From a bacterium (GTDB lineage Bacteria > Patescibacteriota > Minisyncoccia > JACQLN01): a stretch of DNA of 13,628 bases. The position numbers and the translations under genes were made by a program. Of this stretch, positions 7,101-12,899 are shown piece after piece. The stretch lies in NCBI GenBank assembly GCA_030697855.1, contig JAUYOU010000087.1:1-13628 (forward strand), read 5' to 3'. The notes beneath the pieces were generated by a model that saw only the letters and a list, made by a program, of their open reading frames with translations, was not told where the DNA came from and ran no database searches. Numbering within the stretch: the stretch's first letter is position 1; each line of letters opens with the position of its first letter.

Positions 7101-7340
7101 GCTTAATTACAAGCACATAGCTAGCAATTAAGCAGAAATCCCTAGCTTTTAAGCTAAGGACATCATGCATCTGGCATAGGGTGAGTCCCTAAACTATGCC
7201 CAGTAGAACAACTTTGACTAATTAAACTTAGTTGCGTCTATGGGGTATAAATACGGATTGATGTATGTCCTTGATAAAAGGACGAGTCGCGTCAATTCAA
7301 GTTTAATAACAAAGCAACTGTCAAAGTTGTCTAACTGGGT
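7101..7340 (+). ncRNA. large structured 5' leader with predicted pseudoknot, class unknown
   Basis: This fills the gene-free stretch before the 3D-domain gene. Helices readable by eye: GCTTAATT/AATTAAGC (7101-7108/7126-7133); CCTAGCT/AGCTA-GG (7141-7147/7152-7159, one bulge); GGCATAGGG/CCCT-ATGCC (7173-7181/7187-7200, 5-nt bulge). A closing helix joins CCCAGT-AGA-ACAACTTTGAC (7199-7218) to GTCAAAGTTGT-CTA-ACTGGG (7320-7339). Inside it, ATTAAACTT (7221-7229) pairs with AAGTTTAAT (7299-7307); AGTTGC (7230-7235) pairs with GCAACT (7314-7319), crossing the former as a pseudoknot with loop AACAAA. A further arm is GGATTGATG/CGTCAATTC (7255-7263/7290-7298) topped by GTCCTT/AAGGAC (7267-7272/7278-7283). 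The start codon follows the closing helix by 1 nt. I do not recognise a known riboswitch or ribozyme core; a cis-regulatory role is inferred. Confidence 0.6.
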
Positions 7341-7886
7341 ATGAAAAAAACAATACAAAAAGTATTTATTATGAGGCTAATTTTAGCCATATTAATAATG
7401 TCTACTCTACCAGCTCATGCAAGCGCTGCTTTAATAGACATAAATACCGACAGTATTAGCTCTTGGCTTAGAGCCAAGATTGCTCCAATAGCCTTAGCCG
7501 ACGAAGCAGGGTCTAAGAACAGTGATTTGGCCACAATAAATGGTTTAGCTTTTATTACCTCTGGTCAACCTTTGATAGGCGTAATTAAAGTATACGAAAC
7601 ATACGTTACCGCCTATTCATCTAGTGTAGATGAAACAGATAGCACTCCGTTTATAACAGCTTCTGGTAAAAGAGTGCGCGACGGTATAGTTGCTGCAAAC
7701 TTTTTACCAATGGGTACAAAAATAAGGATACCCGAAATCTTTGGAAATAAAATATTCGTGGTAGAAGACCGTATGGCAAGACGCCACGCCGAGAAAGTAG
7801 ACGTTTGGTTCGCTACCAAACAAGAGGCCAAAACTTTCGGCCGAAAGAAATTGCAAATTGAGGTTATAGAAGATTTCTCTCTATAA
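7341..7886 (+). CDS. secreted 3D-domain protein, probable cell-wall-active
   Basis: 181 residues. The N-terminus is a Sec signal peptide (KK, then RLILAILIMSTLPAHASA) with a likely cut after Ala28 or Ala29. Residues about 85-176 match the 3D (three-Asp) domain: YETYVTAYSSSVDETDSTP, TASGKRVRDGIVAAN, PMGTKIRIPE, VVEDRM (Asp143), KVDVWF (Asp154), and AKTFGRKKLQIEVI. The fold is that of MltA-type lytic transglycosylases and Rpf-associated proteins, so it probably acts on peptidoglycan or its fragments outside the membrane; that is inference from the family. No LysM, SH3 or other wall-binding domain is present. The start is one base after a long RNA helix and has no Shine-Dalgarno sequence, so translation may depend on leader folding. 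A strong terminator follows. Confidence 0.85.
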   Translation: MKKTIQKVFIMRLILAILIMSTLPAHASAALIDINTDSISSWLRAKIAPIALADEAGSKNSDLATINGLAFITSGQPLIGVIKVYETYVTAYSSSVDETDSTPFITASGKRVRDGIVAANFLPMGTKIRIPEIFGNKIFVVEDRMARRHAEKVDVWFATKQEAKTFGRKKLQIEVIEDFSL

Positions 7887-7887
7887 A

Positions 7888-7921
7888 ACAAAAATCCCCC
7901 GACAAAATGTCGAGGGGATTT
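7888..7921. terminator. bidirectional intrinsic terminator between 3D gene and csp
   Basis: AAAAATCCCC then CGACA (7888-7902) pairs with TGTCG-A-GGGGATTTTT (7906-7921) around AAA, with a single bulged A. A-rich left and T-rich right flanks allow it to work in both directions for the two convergent genes. Confidence 0.9.
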
Positions 7922-7938
7922 TTGTTTATTTGAAGAAA

Positions 7939-8139
7939 TTATTCTCGTGTTACTTTCGTAGCAGATGTTCTTCCTTCTTTTTCAACAATTTCGAAAGAAA
8001 CTGTGTCTCCAGTGTTTAACTCGTCTGGTGTAACACCAACAAGTTCTGAAAAATGAAAAAAGGTATCTTTTTCTTGGCCTTCGCAAGAAATGAATCCGTA
8101 TCCTTTTTCTTTAAGGACGCTTTTGATTGTACCTGTCAT
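7939..8139 (-). CDS. cspA: cold-shock domain protein
   Basis: 66 residues, the normal length of a single cold-shock domain. RNP1 is KGYGFISCE (12-20) and RNP2 is DTFFHFSEL (25-33); it starts MTGTIKSVLKEKGYGF and ends with the usual VSFEIVEKEGRTSATKV. It binds single-stranded RNA and DNA and loosens RNA structure. It faces the 3D-domain gene across a shared terminator. The mRNA leader is about 44 nt from the predicted promoter and has no Shine-Dalgarno sequence. The member of the family (A, C, E) cannot be told. Confidence 0.95.
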   Translation of the reverse strand: MTGTIKSVLKEKGYGFISCEGQEKDTFFHFSELVGVTPDELNTGDTVSFEIVEKEGRTSATKVTRE

Positions 8140-8189
8140 TGTATGATTATTTTTAAATTTTATCTAAAATATTTCGACGTTGTTAACGC

Positions 8190-8218
8190 ACTATAACACT
8201 ATTACCAAATAACGCAAA
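8190..8218 (-). promoter_or_regulatory. promoter of the cold-shock gene
   Basis: Minus strand: -10 TATAGT (8190-8195, 5/6) preceded by TGT, an extended -10; 17-nt spacer; weak -35 TTTGCG (8213-8218). The start would be near 8183. Confidence 0.5.
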
Positions 8219-8293
8219 CTTTAGCTATGTCTGAGCGTTTGTGGGCAAAGAAAGCTTTGGTCACAAGTTCGCCTACGGCGACTCGCGACCCAA

Positions 8294-8317
8294 CTAGAGC
8301 AAATTTGTTTGCTCTAG
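8294..8317. repeat. perfect 10-bp palindrome, 4-nt loop
   Basis: CTAGAGCAAA (8294-8303), loop TTTG, TTTGCTCTAG (8308-8317). First of three tandem perfect hairpins between the csp promoter and the tRNA-Leu. A weaker one, TCGCC/GGCGA, lies at 8269-8281. I see no gene in 8219-8387. Confidence 0.7.
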
Positions 8318-8321
8318 ACCG

Positions 8322-8344
8322 TTTGTTCCGCTTTGCGGAACAAA
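8322..8344. repeat. perfect 10-bp palindrome, 3-nt loop
   Basis: TTTGTTCCGC (8322-8331), loop TTT, GCGGAACAAA (8335-8344). It starts 4 nt after the preceding palindrome. Confidence 0.7.
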
Positions 8345-8364
8345 ACTCCGGCTTTAAAATCCAA

Positions 8365-8390
8365 CCACAAACAAAGCAGTTTGTTTGTGG
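8365..8390. repeat. perfect 11-bp palindrome abutting the tRNA-Leu 3' end
   Basis: CCACAAACAAA (8365-8375), loop GCAG, TTTGTTTGTGG (8380-8390). The right arm includes the discriminator base and the last two acceptor bases of the tRNA, so the precursor trailer can pair back onto the tRNA 3' end. It may be a tRNA terminator or processing signal; downstream T-richness on the minus strand is low. Confidence 0.7.
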
Positions 8391-8468
8391 GCGAGGAGAG
8401 ATTTGAACTCTCACGCCTTGCGGCACTAGCTCCTAAGGCTAGCGTGTCTGCCATTTCACCACTCGCCC
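8388..8468 (-). tRNA. tRNA-Leu (anticodon UAG)
   Basis: The minus strand folds as a class II tRNA: acceptor GGGCGAG/CTCGCCC, D arm GTGAAATGGCAGACAC, anticodon stem CTAGC/GCTAG with loop CTTAGGA (anticodon TAG, reads CUA and CUN), a long variable arm with TGCCGCAAGGCG, and T stem GAGAG/CTCTC around TTCAAAT. The discriminator is A, as is usual for Leu. CCA is not encoded. Confidence 0.95.
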
Positions 8469-8491
8469 AAATTAAATTTTCTCGGCTACAG

Positions 8492-8511
8492 CCTCGGTCA
8501 AAAAACCGAGG
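8492..8511. repeat. perfect 7-bp palindrome upstream of tRNA-Leu
   Basis: CCTCGGT (8492-8498), loop CAAAAA, ACCGAGG (8505-8511). Confidence 0.5.
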
Positions 8512-8525
8512 GCTCGTGTTGACCA

Positions 8526-8573
8526 GGGCAATTTTTTATTGCCCGCCTAAAGCTACAATTATTCGCCTTAGGC
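8526..8573. repeat. two adjacent palindromes upstream of tRNA-Leu
   Basis: GGGCAAT (8526-8532), loop TTTTT, ATTGCCC (8538-8544); directly followed by GCCTAA (8545-8550) pairing with TTAGGC (8568-8573). With 8492-8511 they mirror the hairpin cluster on the other side of the tRNA. The stretch 8574-8624 shows nothing I can name. Confidence 0.5.
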
Positions 8574-8624
8574 CCACTCGCCCTTACGTGCATTTATATT
8601 ATCAGAATAAGCAATTGTTCGCAC

Positions 8625-8653
8625 TTGACTTTTACACCATTTTAATATATTAT
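8625..8653 (+). promoter_or_regulatory. strong promoter of the first membrane operon
   Basis: -35 TTGACT (8625-8630, 5/6), a 17-nt spacer and -10 TATTAT (8648-8653, 5/6). Start near 8660, giving a purine-rich leader of about 87 nt that ends in an AGGAGG Shine-Dalgarno (8736-8741). Confidence 0.75.
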
Positions 8654-8746
8654 ACCGACATTACAAAAACGGCAAGTTATTTGAAAAAAGAAAAAGAATA
8701 ACAAAACCTCAAATGGTTCGATAAACTCACCATAAAGGAGGCCTAT

Positions 8747-9883
8747 ATGGCAGACGAGCGTGGTGGTAAACGTGATAAACCCAGAACACCTCAACAACAG
8801 CCACAACTTAAGCTGGAACTGCGGCATCACGGAACCAAAGTAATCGCTGGAACAACCAAAATATCTTTGGAGGTTCTGGCAACGAAAGGTTCGTCTGCCC
8901 TTGGGGGCCAACAGGTTCAGTTTTATATTGGGCCGATTAAAAATGGTTCCGCCGTTACAACAGATGAAAACGGCAGAGCCACTACAGAGCTTCAGTGGGA
9001 ATCTCAAGAAAAAGATACAGAGATTTTTATAGAAGCCCAGCTTGTCGGAACAGCCACAGGAACAAAAATTCCTTTGAAAATTCCGGCTGATTCGGCAAAA
9101 AAAACCCAAGAGCCGAAAACGGTTGATAAATTGGGTTTGGTTGCCACAGACAGGCATGATGGCGTTTGGGCGATATCCATTGCCGCTTGGACGCAGAATA
9201 ATTTACCTGCGGGTAATGTGGCAATAGAAATCTCCCATGCCGGAAAAATCGAAACCGCCACCACTAACAAGCACGGCTTTGCTAGGTGTTCGGCAATCGT
9301 AACTGAAAGAGTAAGTAAACTGATAGTCCAAGCTCCAGGCATACAAAAAAGCATTGATCTACTTGGACCTAAAAATCCAAAAGACAAAATAAACAACATC
9401 CGAGCTGGAGTATTTTTAACGTTTGTAATCTCTTGCCTCATAGGCCTAGCGGCAATAGATCATTTTTACCTAACGCCACCAGTAACACAGTTTCAAGAAT
9501 TTTCGGACATAGAGCAGAGAGCCTTAAATCTTTATATGAGTGGTAAGACTCAAACCGACCTCGAAATGATGAGCTGGCACAAACCAGACCTAAGTTCGCT
9601 TGATAAGTTTTGGACTTTAAGTTGGTGGATGTTGGCACTAGCATCGTTTTACTTTATATGGGCTTTTCACGAAGAACTTGTCCGCGGCTGGACAACAGCT
9701 TGGGCCAACACCCAAGAGTTAGTAAACTTGCCTGATTTGCCCACTACAACAACAAATAGCGAAACTAAAAAACCAATGTCATGGATGGAACAGGTTTTTA
9801 AACAGGGTGCGGTATTCGGCCGAGAAGTACTCTCGGCCGTACTAGGTGAACTTGTGGCAGGAGAAAGGAGAATAATGCGATGA
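8747..9883 (+). CDS. membrane protein with two Ig-like domains, function unknown
   Basis: 378 residues. Not recognised by name. The start is set by AGGAGG (8736-8741) 5 nt before the ATG. A charged, Gln-rich N-terminus (1-25, no signal peptide) is followed by two beta-sandwich-like repeats, about 33-112 and 135-207. Each holds the same turn, TTDENGRA (71-78) and TTNKHGFA (172-179), as in bacterial Big/Ig-like domains. Membrane spans follow at about 219-240 and 288-307, then a cytoplasmic-looking tail. Positive charges before span 1 (KNPKDKINNIR) and acidic residues between the spans suggest that both the Ig-like part and the C-terminus face the cytoplasm, which is unusual for such domains. 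It overlaps the next gene by ATGA, so the two are translationally coupled. It may anchor a cell-envelope or secretion complex; this is inference. Confidence 0.8.
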   Translation: MADERGGKRDKPRTPQQQPQLKLELRHHGTKVIAGTTKISLEVLATKGSSALGGQQVQFYIGPIKNGSAVTTDENGRATTELQWESQEKDTEIFIEAQLVGTATGTKIPLKIPADSAKKTQEPKTVDKLGLVATDRHDGVWAISIAAWTQNNLPAGNVAIEISHAGKIETATTNKHGFARCSAIVTERVSKLIVQAPGIQKSIDLLGPKNPKDKINNIRAGVFLTFVISCLIGLAAIDHFYLTPPVTQFQEFSDIEQRALNLYMSGKTQTDLEMMSWHKPDLSSLDKFWTLSWWMLALASFYFIWAFHEELVRGWTTAWANTQELVNLPDLPTTTTNSETKKPMSWMEQVFKQGAVFGREVLSAVLGELVAGERRIMR

Positions 9884-10752
9884 CAAACATCCAGATGTTT
9901 CTTTGTGGCTTGGCCGCAATAGCGGTATTCAAGTTTCTTGGATGGATCGGTGCATGGGGAACAGGTCTTGGTATCGGAGCATTGCTTGTTGTATTTTTTA
10001 TTCTGCAAAATTTACCAGATACACAGATACGAAAGATTACCAAAATTTTCTTTTTGGTAATCGGTATATGGGGTCTGTATAACGTTTTTTCTTCGCATAC
10101 TCCCTTAACAGGGCGGGCATTAAAGATGCGGGAACGTGTTACGGATCTACAGTTAGCCCAGAAAGTTCAGCCTTCCGGATACTATGCAATGTTTGGTATA
10201 GCGGGGGCAGTTGATAAACGTGATTCTATAGAAAGCGTCGACATAGCTAGTAGAGCAATTAAACTTGCTCAAACTAGCGACGACGAGACTTTCAAAAAAG
10301 GAATACGCAATCTCGTTTCCGAACTGGATGAGTTAAAAGACTTCAAAAAAGAAATCCAGACAAAAACATCAGGTGAGGATTCAAGTTTTTCTGGTTTAAT
10401 ACAGGACATACAAAAAACACGGGGCCGTACCTTGTTATGGACTTTGTCCATGATAGGAATCATGGCTCTCGTGGTATCTGCTGTAGTTAACAAAGATAAA
10501 ACAAAAATCACGAAAACAACCTTTGCGGTAATAGGAATAATATTGGGAGTTTTTGTGTTAGATAACATTGTCTACGCCCAAGGCACTGTTGGCTCACCAA
10601 GTACACCTAGTTTGCCAATGCCTAGTTTCGGCAATATGCCCAGCGGAGCGGTAATAATGTTTGGAGCGATATTTTTCTATCTGATACTTCTTGGAATTGC
10701 TTTTTTTGCAGTAACAAGAAGTTATGGTGGGGAATATTCGCCTTTGCAGTAA
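9880..10752 (+). CDS. multi-span membrane protein, function unknown
   Basis: 290 residues, not recognised. It overlaps the gene before it by 4 nt; an AGGAG lies 9 nt before the ATG, inside that gene. Likely spans: about 5-22, 26-44, 54-71, 184-203, 213-230 and 256-278. The large loop between spans 3 and 4 (72-183) is charged and helical (GIRNLVSELDELKDFKKEIQ), likely a short coiled coil. Between spans 5 and 6 a Pro/Ser-rich stretch (GSPSTPSLPMPSFGN) is predicted to be extracytoplasmic. The codons of span 6 include T7 (10701-10707), a possible -1 slip site leading into the next reading frame. If read to its own stop the protein ends AVTRSYGGEYSPLQ. The context suggests a membrane complex with the Ig-like and beta-rich neighbours. 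Confidence 0.78.
   Translation: MTNIQMFLCGLAAIAVFKFLGWIGAWGTGLGIGALLVVFFILQNLPDTQIRKITKIFFLVIGIWGLYNVFSSHTPLTGRALKMRERVTDLQLAQKVQPSGYYAMFGIAGAVDKRDSIESVDIASRAIKLAQTSDDETFKKGIRNLVSELDELKDFKKEIQTKTSGEDSSFSGLIQDIQKTRGRTLLWTLSMIGIMALVVSAVVNKDKTKITKTTFAVIGIILGVFVLDNIVYAQGTVGSPSTPSLPMPSFGNMPSGAVIMFGAIFFYLILLGIAFFAVTRSYGGEYSPLQ
10701..10707 (+). other. T7 slippery heptamer, candidate -1 frameshift site
   Basis: In the 9880 frame the sequence reads GCT TTT TTT GCA, a perfect X-XXY-YYZ slippery heptamer. A -1 slip after codon 276 enters the frame of the next protein, which is open from 10626 to 11267. That would fuse 276 residues to about 186 more. An assembly indel is the simpler alternative. Confidence 0.35.
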
Positions 10753-10841
10753 TCGCGGGGCTTATACTCTGGTGGGCTGGTAATTTTTATACTTACTACT
10801 ACCACGGAGGCCTTAAAGCCGATATAGCTGCCCAAAACCGA

Positions 10842-11267
10842 ATGGCGGGCACATATAAAGAAATTAGAGCAAAAGAACAGGCGAAGCAGGCGAATATACC
10901 AAAAAGTAAGCGTTATGATAACCCGACTCCGATCCGAGAAGGTTTAGAAGGAGAATTTCCTGTAACGTTAGACCCAGTTCATTGGAGTAAAGAAATCCCA
11001 TTTGGCGAAGGTTATAGTTTGGAATTCGAAATGCCTGGTTGGTACGAAGTTATCGCTTCAACCAACGACAGGATCATAAACAAAAACAACGGCACAACAA
11101 GTGCCGGCGTTATAACCTATATAAAGTGGGACGGTTTTACCACCTTCCCAGACAAAATGGTTTTCCAACGCCAAGGAGAAATCCGTTGGATACGAGTTCG
11201 TGGTGAGCCTGGTTCTACTGGCCACGGAGTAGTAAGAGTTTTTAGAACCCAAAAGGCCAACCGATGA
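10842..11267 (+). CDS. beta-rich membrane-anchored protein, start uncertain
   Basis: 141 residues from the only in-frame ATG. The frame is open back to 10626 without ATG, GTG or TTG. The upstream part reads KKLWWGIFAFAVIAGLILWW followed by AGNFYTYYYHGG, a convincing membrane anchor, so the real protein very likely begins earlier. It may arise by -1 slippage at 10701-10707 from the preceding gene. Otherwise it may start at ATG 10724, which is in frame only if one G of the run at 10729-10732 is removed. No Shine-Dalgarno fits the 10842 ATG. After a charged linker, residues about 38-136 form a Trp/Tyr- and Gly-rich beta pattern (FGEGYSLEFEMPGWYEVIAS, later GEIRWIRVRGEPGSTGHGVV) that looks like an extracytoplasmic beta-sandwich. 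I cannot name the family. A strong terminator closes the operon. Confidence 0.65.
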   Translation: MAGTYKEIRAKEQAKQANIPKSKRYDNPTPIREGLEGEFPVTLDPVHWSKEIPFGEGYSLEFEMPGWYEVIASTNDRIINKNNGTTSAGVITYIKWDGFTTFPDKMVFQRQGEIRWIRVRGEPGSTGHGVVRVFRTQKANR

Positions 11268-11291
11268 AATTATTTGTTTTGTACCCTAACC

Positions 11292-11323
11292 CTCCCCCGA
11301 TAAAATATCGGGGGAGTTTTTTT
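11292..11323 (+). terminator. intrinsic terminator of the first membrane operon
   Basis: CTCCCCCGATA (11292-11302) pairs perfectly with TATCGGGGGAG (11306-11316) around AAA, followed by seven T. Confidence 0.95.
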
Positions 11324-11362
11324 ATTTGCTTCGAGCAAATAACCCTGAGCGAGTCGAAGGGT
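11322..11362. repeat. two palindromes after the terminator
   Basis: TTATTTGCT (11322-11330), loop TCG, AGCAAATAA (11334-11342) is a perfect 9-bp hairpin. It is followed by ACCCTGAGCGAGTCGAAGGGT (11342-11362), whose ends ACCCT/AGGGT pair. The second is the kind of REP-like word (CTGAGCGAGTCGAA) dispersed through many bacterial genomes. Confidence 0.5.
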
Positions 11363-11384
11363 ATACCTTAAACCGAAATAATTC

Positions 11385-11390
11385 TATAAT
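11385..11390 (+). promoter_or_regulatory. -10 box of the second membrane operon
   Basis: A perfect TATAAT; no convincing -35 lies 16-18 nt upstream. The start would be near 11397, giving a leader of about 96 nt. Confidence 0.5.
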
Positions 11391-11396
11391 CTAACC

Positions 11397-11470
11397 AACA
11401 GTTCTTTGTTTCCCTATCCTGAAGAAATATCCTTTAAAACCAGAAGGTCATTCCTTCTGGAAACACTGTT
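11397..11470 (+). promoter_or_regulatory. folded leader with alternative pairings
   Basis: CCAGAAGG (11440-11447) pairs with CCTTCTGG (11453-11460) around TCATT. Alternatively AACAGT (11397-11402) pairs with ACTGTT (11465-11470) and GTTTCC (11408-11413) with GGAAAC (11459-11464); this competes for bases 11459-11460. The leader ends in AGGAGG (11482-11487), so switching could affect translation. A regulatory role is inference. Confidence 0.35.
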
Positions 11471-11492
11471 CTTTAAAAACTAGGAGGTATAA

Positions 11493-11975
11493 ATGAATAA
11501 GCCTGCTTTAGCTGGAACAGCTGGATTACTGGACCCCGTGTTAATAAGTTTAGCTCGAGAAATTGCCAAAAAAATTCCTAGCAACAGTTTATTGCGTTTA
11601 AAATCTATAGAAGCATTAATGGGCGCTGTTCGCGGTTTTTTAGAAGCACGCGCCGAACAATTGCCAACAGTATCTTCGGTAGTTTCGGAAAAAGCCATAG
11701 ATGTTTGGGGGTTTGTATCAGCTTTTTTAGCTAACAGTAAAAAATCTTTGACCGAGACTGACCCCGAAACCATAATGCTTTCCACCATCGCCGAAAGATT
11801 ACAAAAAGCCGAAGATCCAAAAAAAGAAGCCGAGAAGATAAAAGAAGAATTAAGACTACTTAAAGAAATAACAGATCTAGCGCATCCAGAAATAGTATCG
11901 CCCATAATAACCAGTTTAAATAAAAAACTGGAAGAACTCCGCGATAGATTAAAACCAAACATAAAGGAGATCTAG
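11493..11975 (+). CDS. helical, probably cytoplasmic protein of unknown function
   Basis: 160 residues, not recognised. AGGAGG lies 5 nt before the ATG. There is no signal peptide or membrane span. The N-terminal half is helical and mildly hydrophobic (LLDPVLISLAREIAKKI; ALMGAVRGFLEARA). From about 96 a charged heptad-like stretch (ERLQKAEDPKKEAEKIKEEL, then LNKKLEELRDRL) predicts a coiled coil. It is followed after 1 nt by the next gene, whose Shine-Dalgarno lies inside its last codons, so the two are coupled and their products probably interact. An antisense frame of equal length (11480-11962) lacks a ribosome-binding site and is a shadow. Confidence 0.8.
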   Translation: MNKPALAGTAGLLDPVLISLAREIAKKIPSNSLLRLKSIEALMGAVRGFLEARAEQLPTVSSVVSEKAIDVWGFVSAFLANSKKSLTETDPETIMLSTIAERLQKAEDPKKEAEKIKEELRLLKEITDLAHPEIVSPIITSLNKKLEELRDRLKPNIKEI

Positions 11976-11976
11976 T

Positions 11977-12822
11977 ATGGCTACCGTTAGTGAATCTTTA
12001 GGTAAAACTTTAGAACTGTTATGGGACATATGGATTTACGGAGCAAAAAAAACGTTCAAGAAAATAGAATCAACAGCTACCATATACATCAAAGCGCTAG
12101 TAAAATGTACCACGCTCTGTATTGCTATATTTTTTGTTTCAATAATTCTAAAATCCTTAACCGGCTGGGTATATTTTGCCTATATCGGCGTGTTCCCTTC
12201 CATCCTTTTAACCATAGCCTTAATCCTACTAGCTTCACCTTTGGGCATATTGTTCGGAATGATAAAAGAAGAAACAGTAAACCCAGCTACTGCCGGCGAC
12301 AGCTATTTCAAATTTGTAACTGCGGTATTTTTTATAGAACTTCTGGCCTTTATCTATGTAATAGAATTTCCTGTAAATCTTGAAACCACTTTAAAGATGA
12401 CGGTATTGGGAATTGCCCTTGCAGTAGGCATATATAGATTCGGCAGCATATTCCCACCCAAACTTTATAATGTGATGATAATGGGCACGATGGCATATAC
12501 TACCCTTTCTATTTTTGATCCTAATCCTGTTGGTTTTGTTCTGAATGGTTTTAATCACACGTATTCCACTTACCAAGGACTTAGGTACGACAAAGAAGAA
12601 GTGATAATTGTTTCCAATAAAGGCGAGGAGTTTTCCGAAGTAATTACTTTGTATGGAGATTATAATGTAGTTTTTAAAGGTTGGGCACATTTTAAACAGA
12701 AAGGTTCAAACGAACACATCGTGGTAAATTCAAGTCAAGACTTCAATTATCCATCCTTAAAAAATTTCCGTGTTCGTAGCCAATTCGGTTTAGTGGCATT
12801 CACCCCTATAAACAACGAGTAA
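11977..12822 (+). CDS. multi-span membrane protein with beta-rich C-terminal domain, unknown function
   Basis: 281 residues, not recognised. AGGAGA (11965-11970) lies 6 nt before the ATG. An amphipathic N-terminus (1-36) precedes likely spans at about 38-60, 66-95 (long, perhaps two), 111-130, 139-156 and 163-180. Residues 185-281 are polar and beta-rich (EEVIIVSNKGEEFSEVITL, then NVVFKGWAHFKQKG), resembling in texture the beta domain of the 10842-11267 protein; shared ancestry is only a guess. With five spans and a cytoplasmic basic N-terminus the C-terminal domain would be outside. It pairs with the helical protein encoded just before it. A strong terminator follows, shared with the convergent pilin gene. 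Confidence 0.8.
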   Translation: MATVSESLGKTLELLWDIWIYGAKKTFKKIESTATIYIKALVKCTTLCIAIFFVSIILKSLTGWVYFAYIGVFPSILLTIALILLASPLGILFGMIKEETVNPATAGDSYFKFVTAVFFIELLAFIYVIEFPVNLETTLKMTVLGIALAVGIYRFGSIFPPKLYNVMIMGTMAYTTLSIFDPNPVGFVLNGFNHTYSTYQGLRYDKEEVIIVSNKGEEFSEVITLYGDYNVVFKGWAHFKQKGSNEHIVVNSSQDFNYPSLKNFRVRSQFGLVAFTPINNE

Positions 12823-12847
12823 GATCAGCTTATGCCTCCTATACAAC

Positions 12848-12881
12848 AAAACACCCCCGACAGAAGTCGGGGGTGTTTTTT
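12848..12881. terminator. bidirectional intrinsic terminator
   Basis: AAAACACCCCCGAC (12848-12861) pairs perfectly over 14 bp with GTCGGGGGTGTTTT (12866-12879) around AGAA. It lies between convergent genes and has A and T flanks for both directions. Confidence 0.95.
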
Positions 12882-12899
12882 AAATCTAGACAAAAATAA

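Noticed and set aside
7258..7298. Resemblance to a hammerhead ribozyme (TTGATG...GTCCTT-loop-AAGGAC-GA)
   Set aside because: The core CUGAUGA and GAAA are not present; only the stem-loop and a few bases match.
8202..8426. Possible 74-residue minus-strand protein over the palindromes and tRNA-Leu
   Set aside because: It overlaps the tRNA, consists of palindromic sequence and has no ribosome-binding site.
8471..8510. TTGACC / TTTAAT promoter for tRNA-Leu
   Set aside because: The spacer would be 19 nt and the start would fall inside the tRNA.
8333..8701. Possible 122-residue plus-strand protein
   Set aside because: It runs through the tRNA-Leu complement and the 8625 promoter; the sequence is not protein-like.
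8642..9441. Long minus-strand frames opposite the Ig-like gene
   Set aside because: Cys- and Phe-rich shadow translations of a gene with a strong Shine-Dalgarno and promoter on the plus strand.
11480..11962. 160-residue antisense frame opposite the helical protein gene
   Set aside because: No ribosome-binding site; the plus strand has AGGAGG, coupling to the next gene and a coiled-coil pattern.
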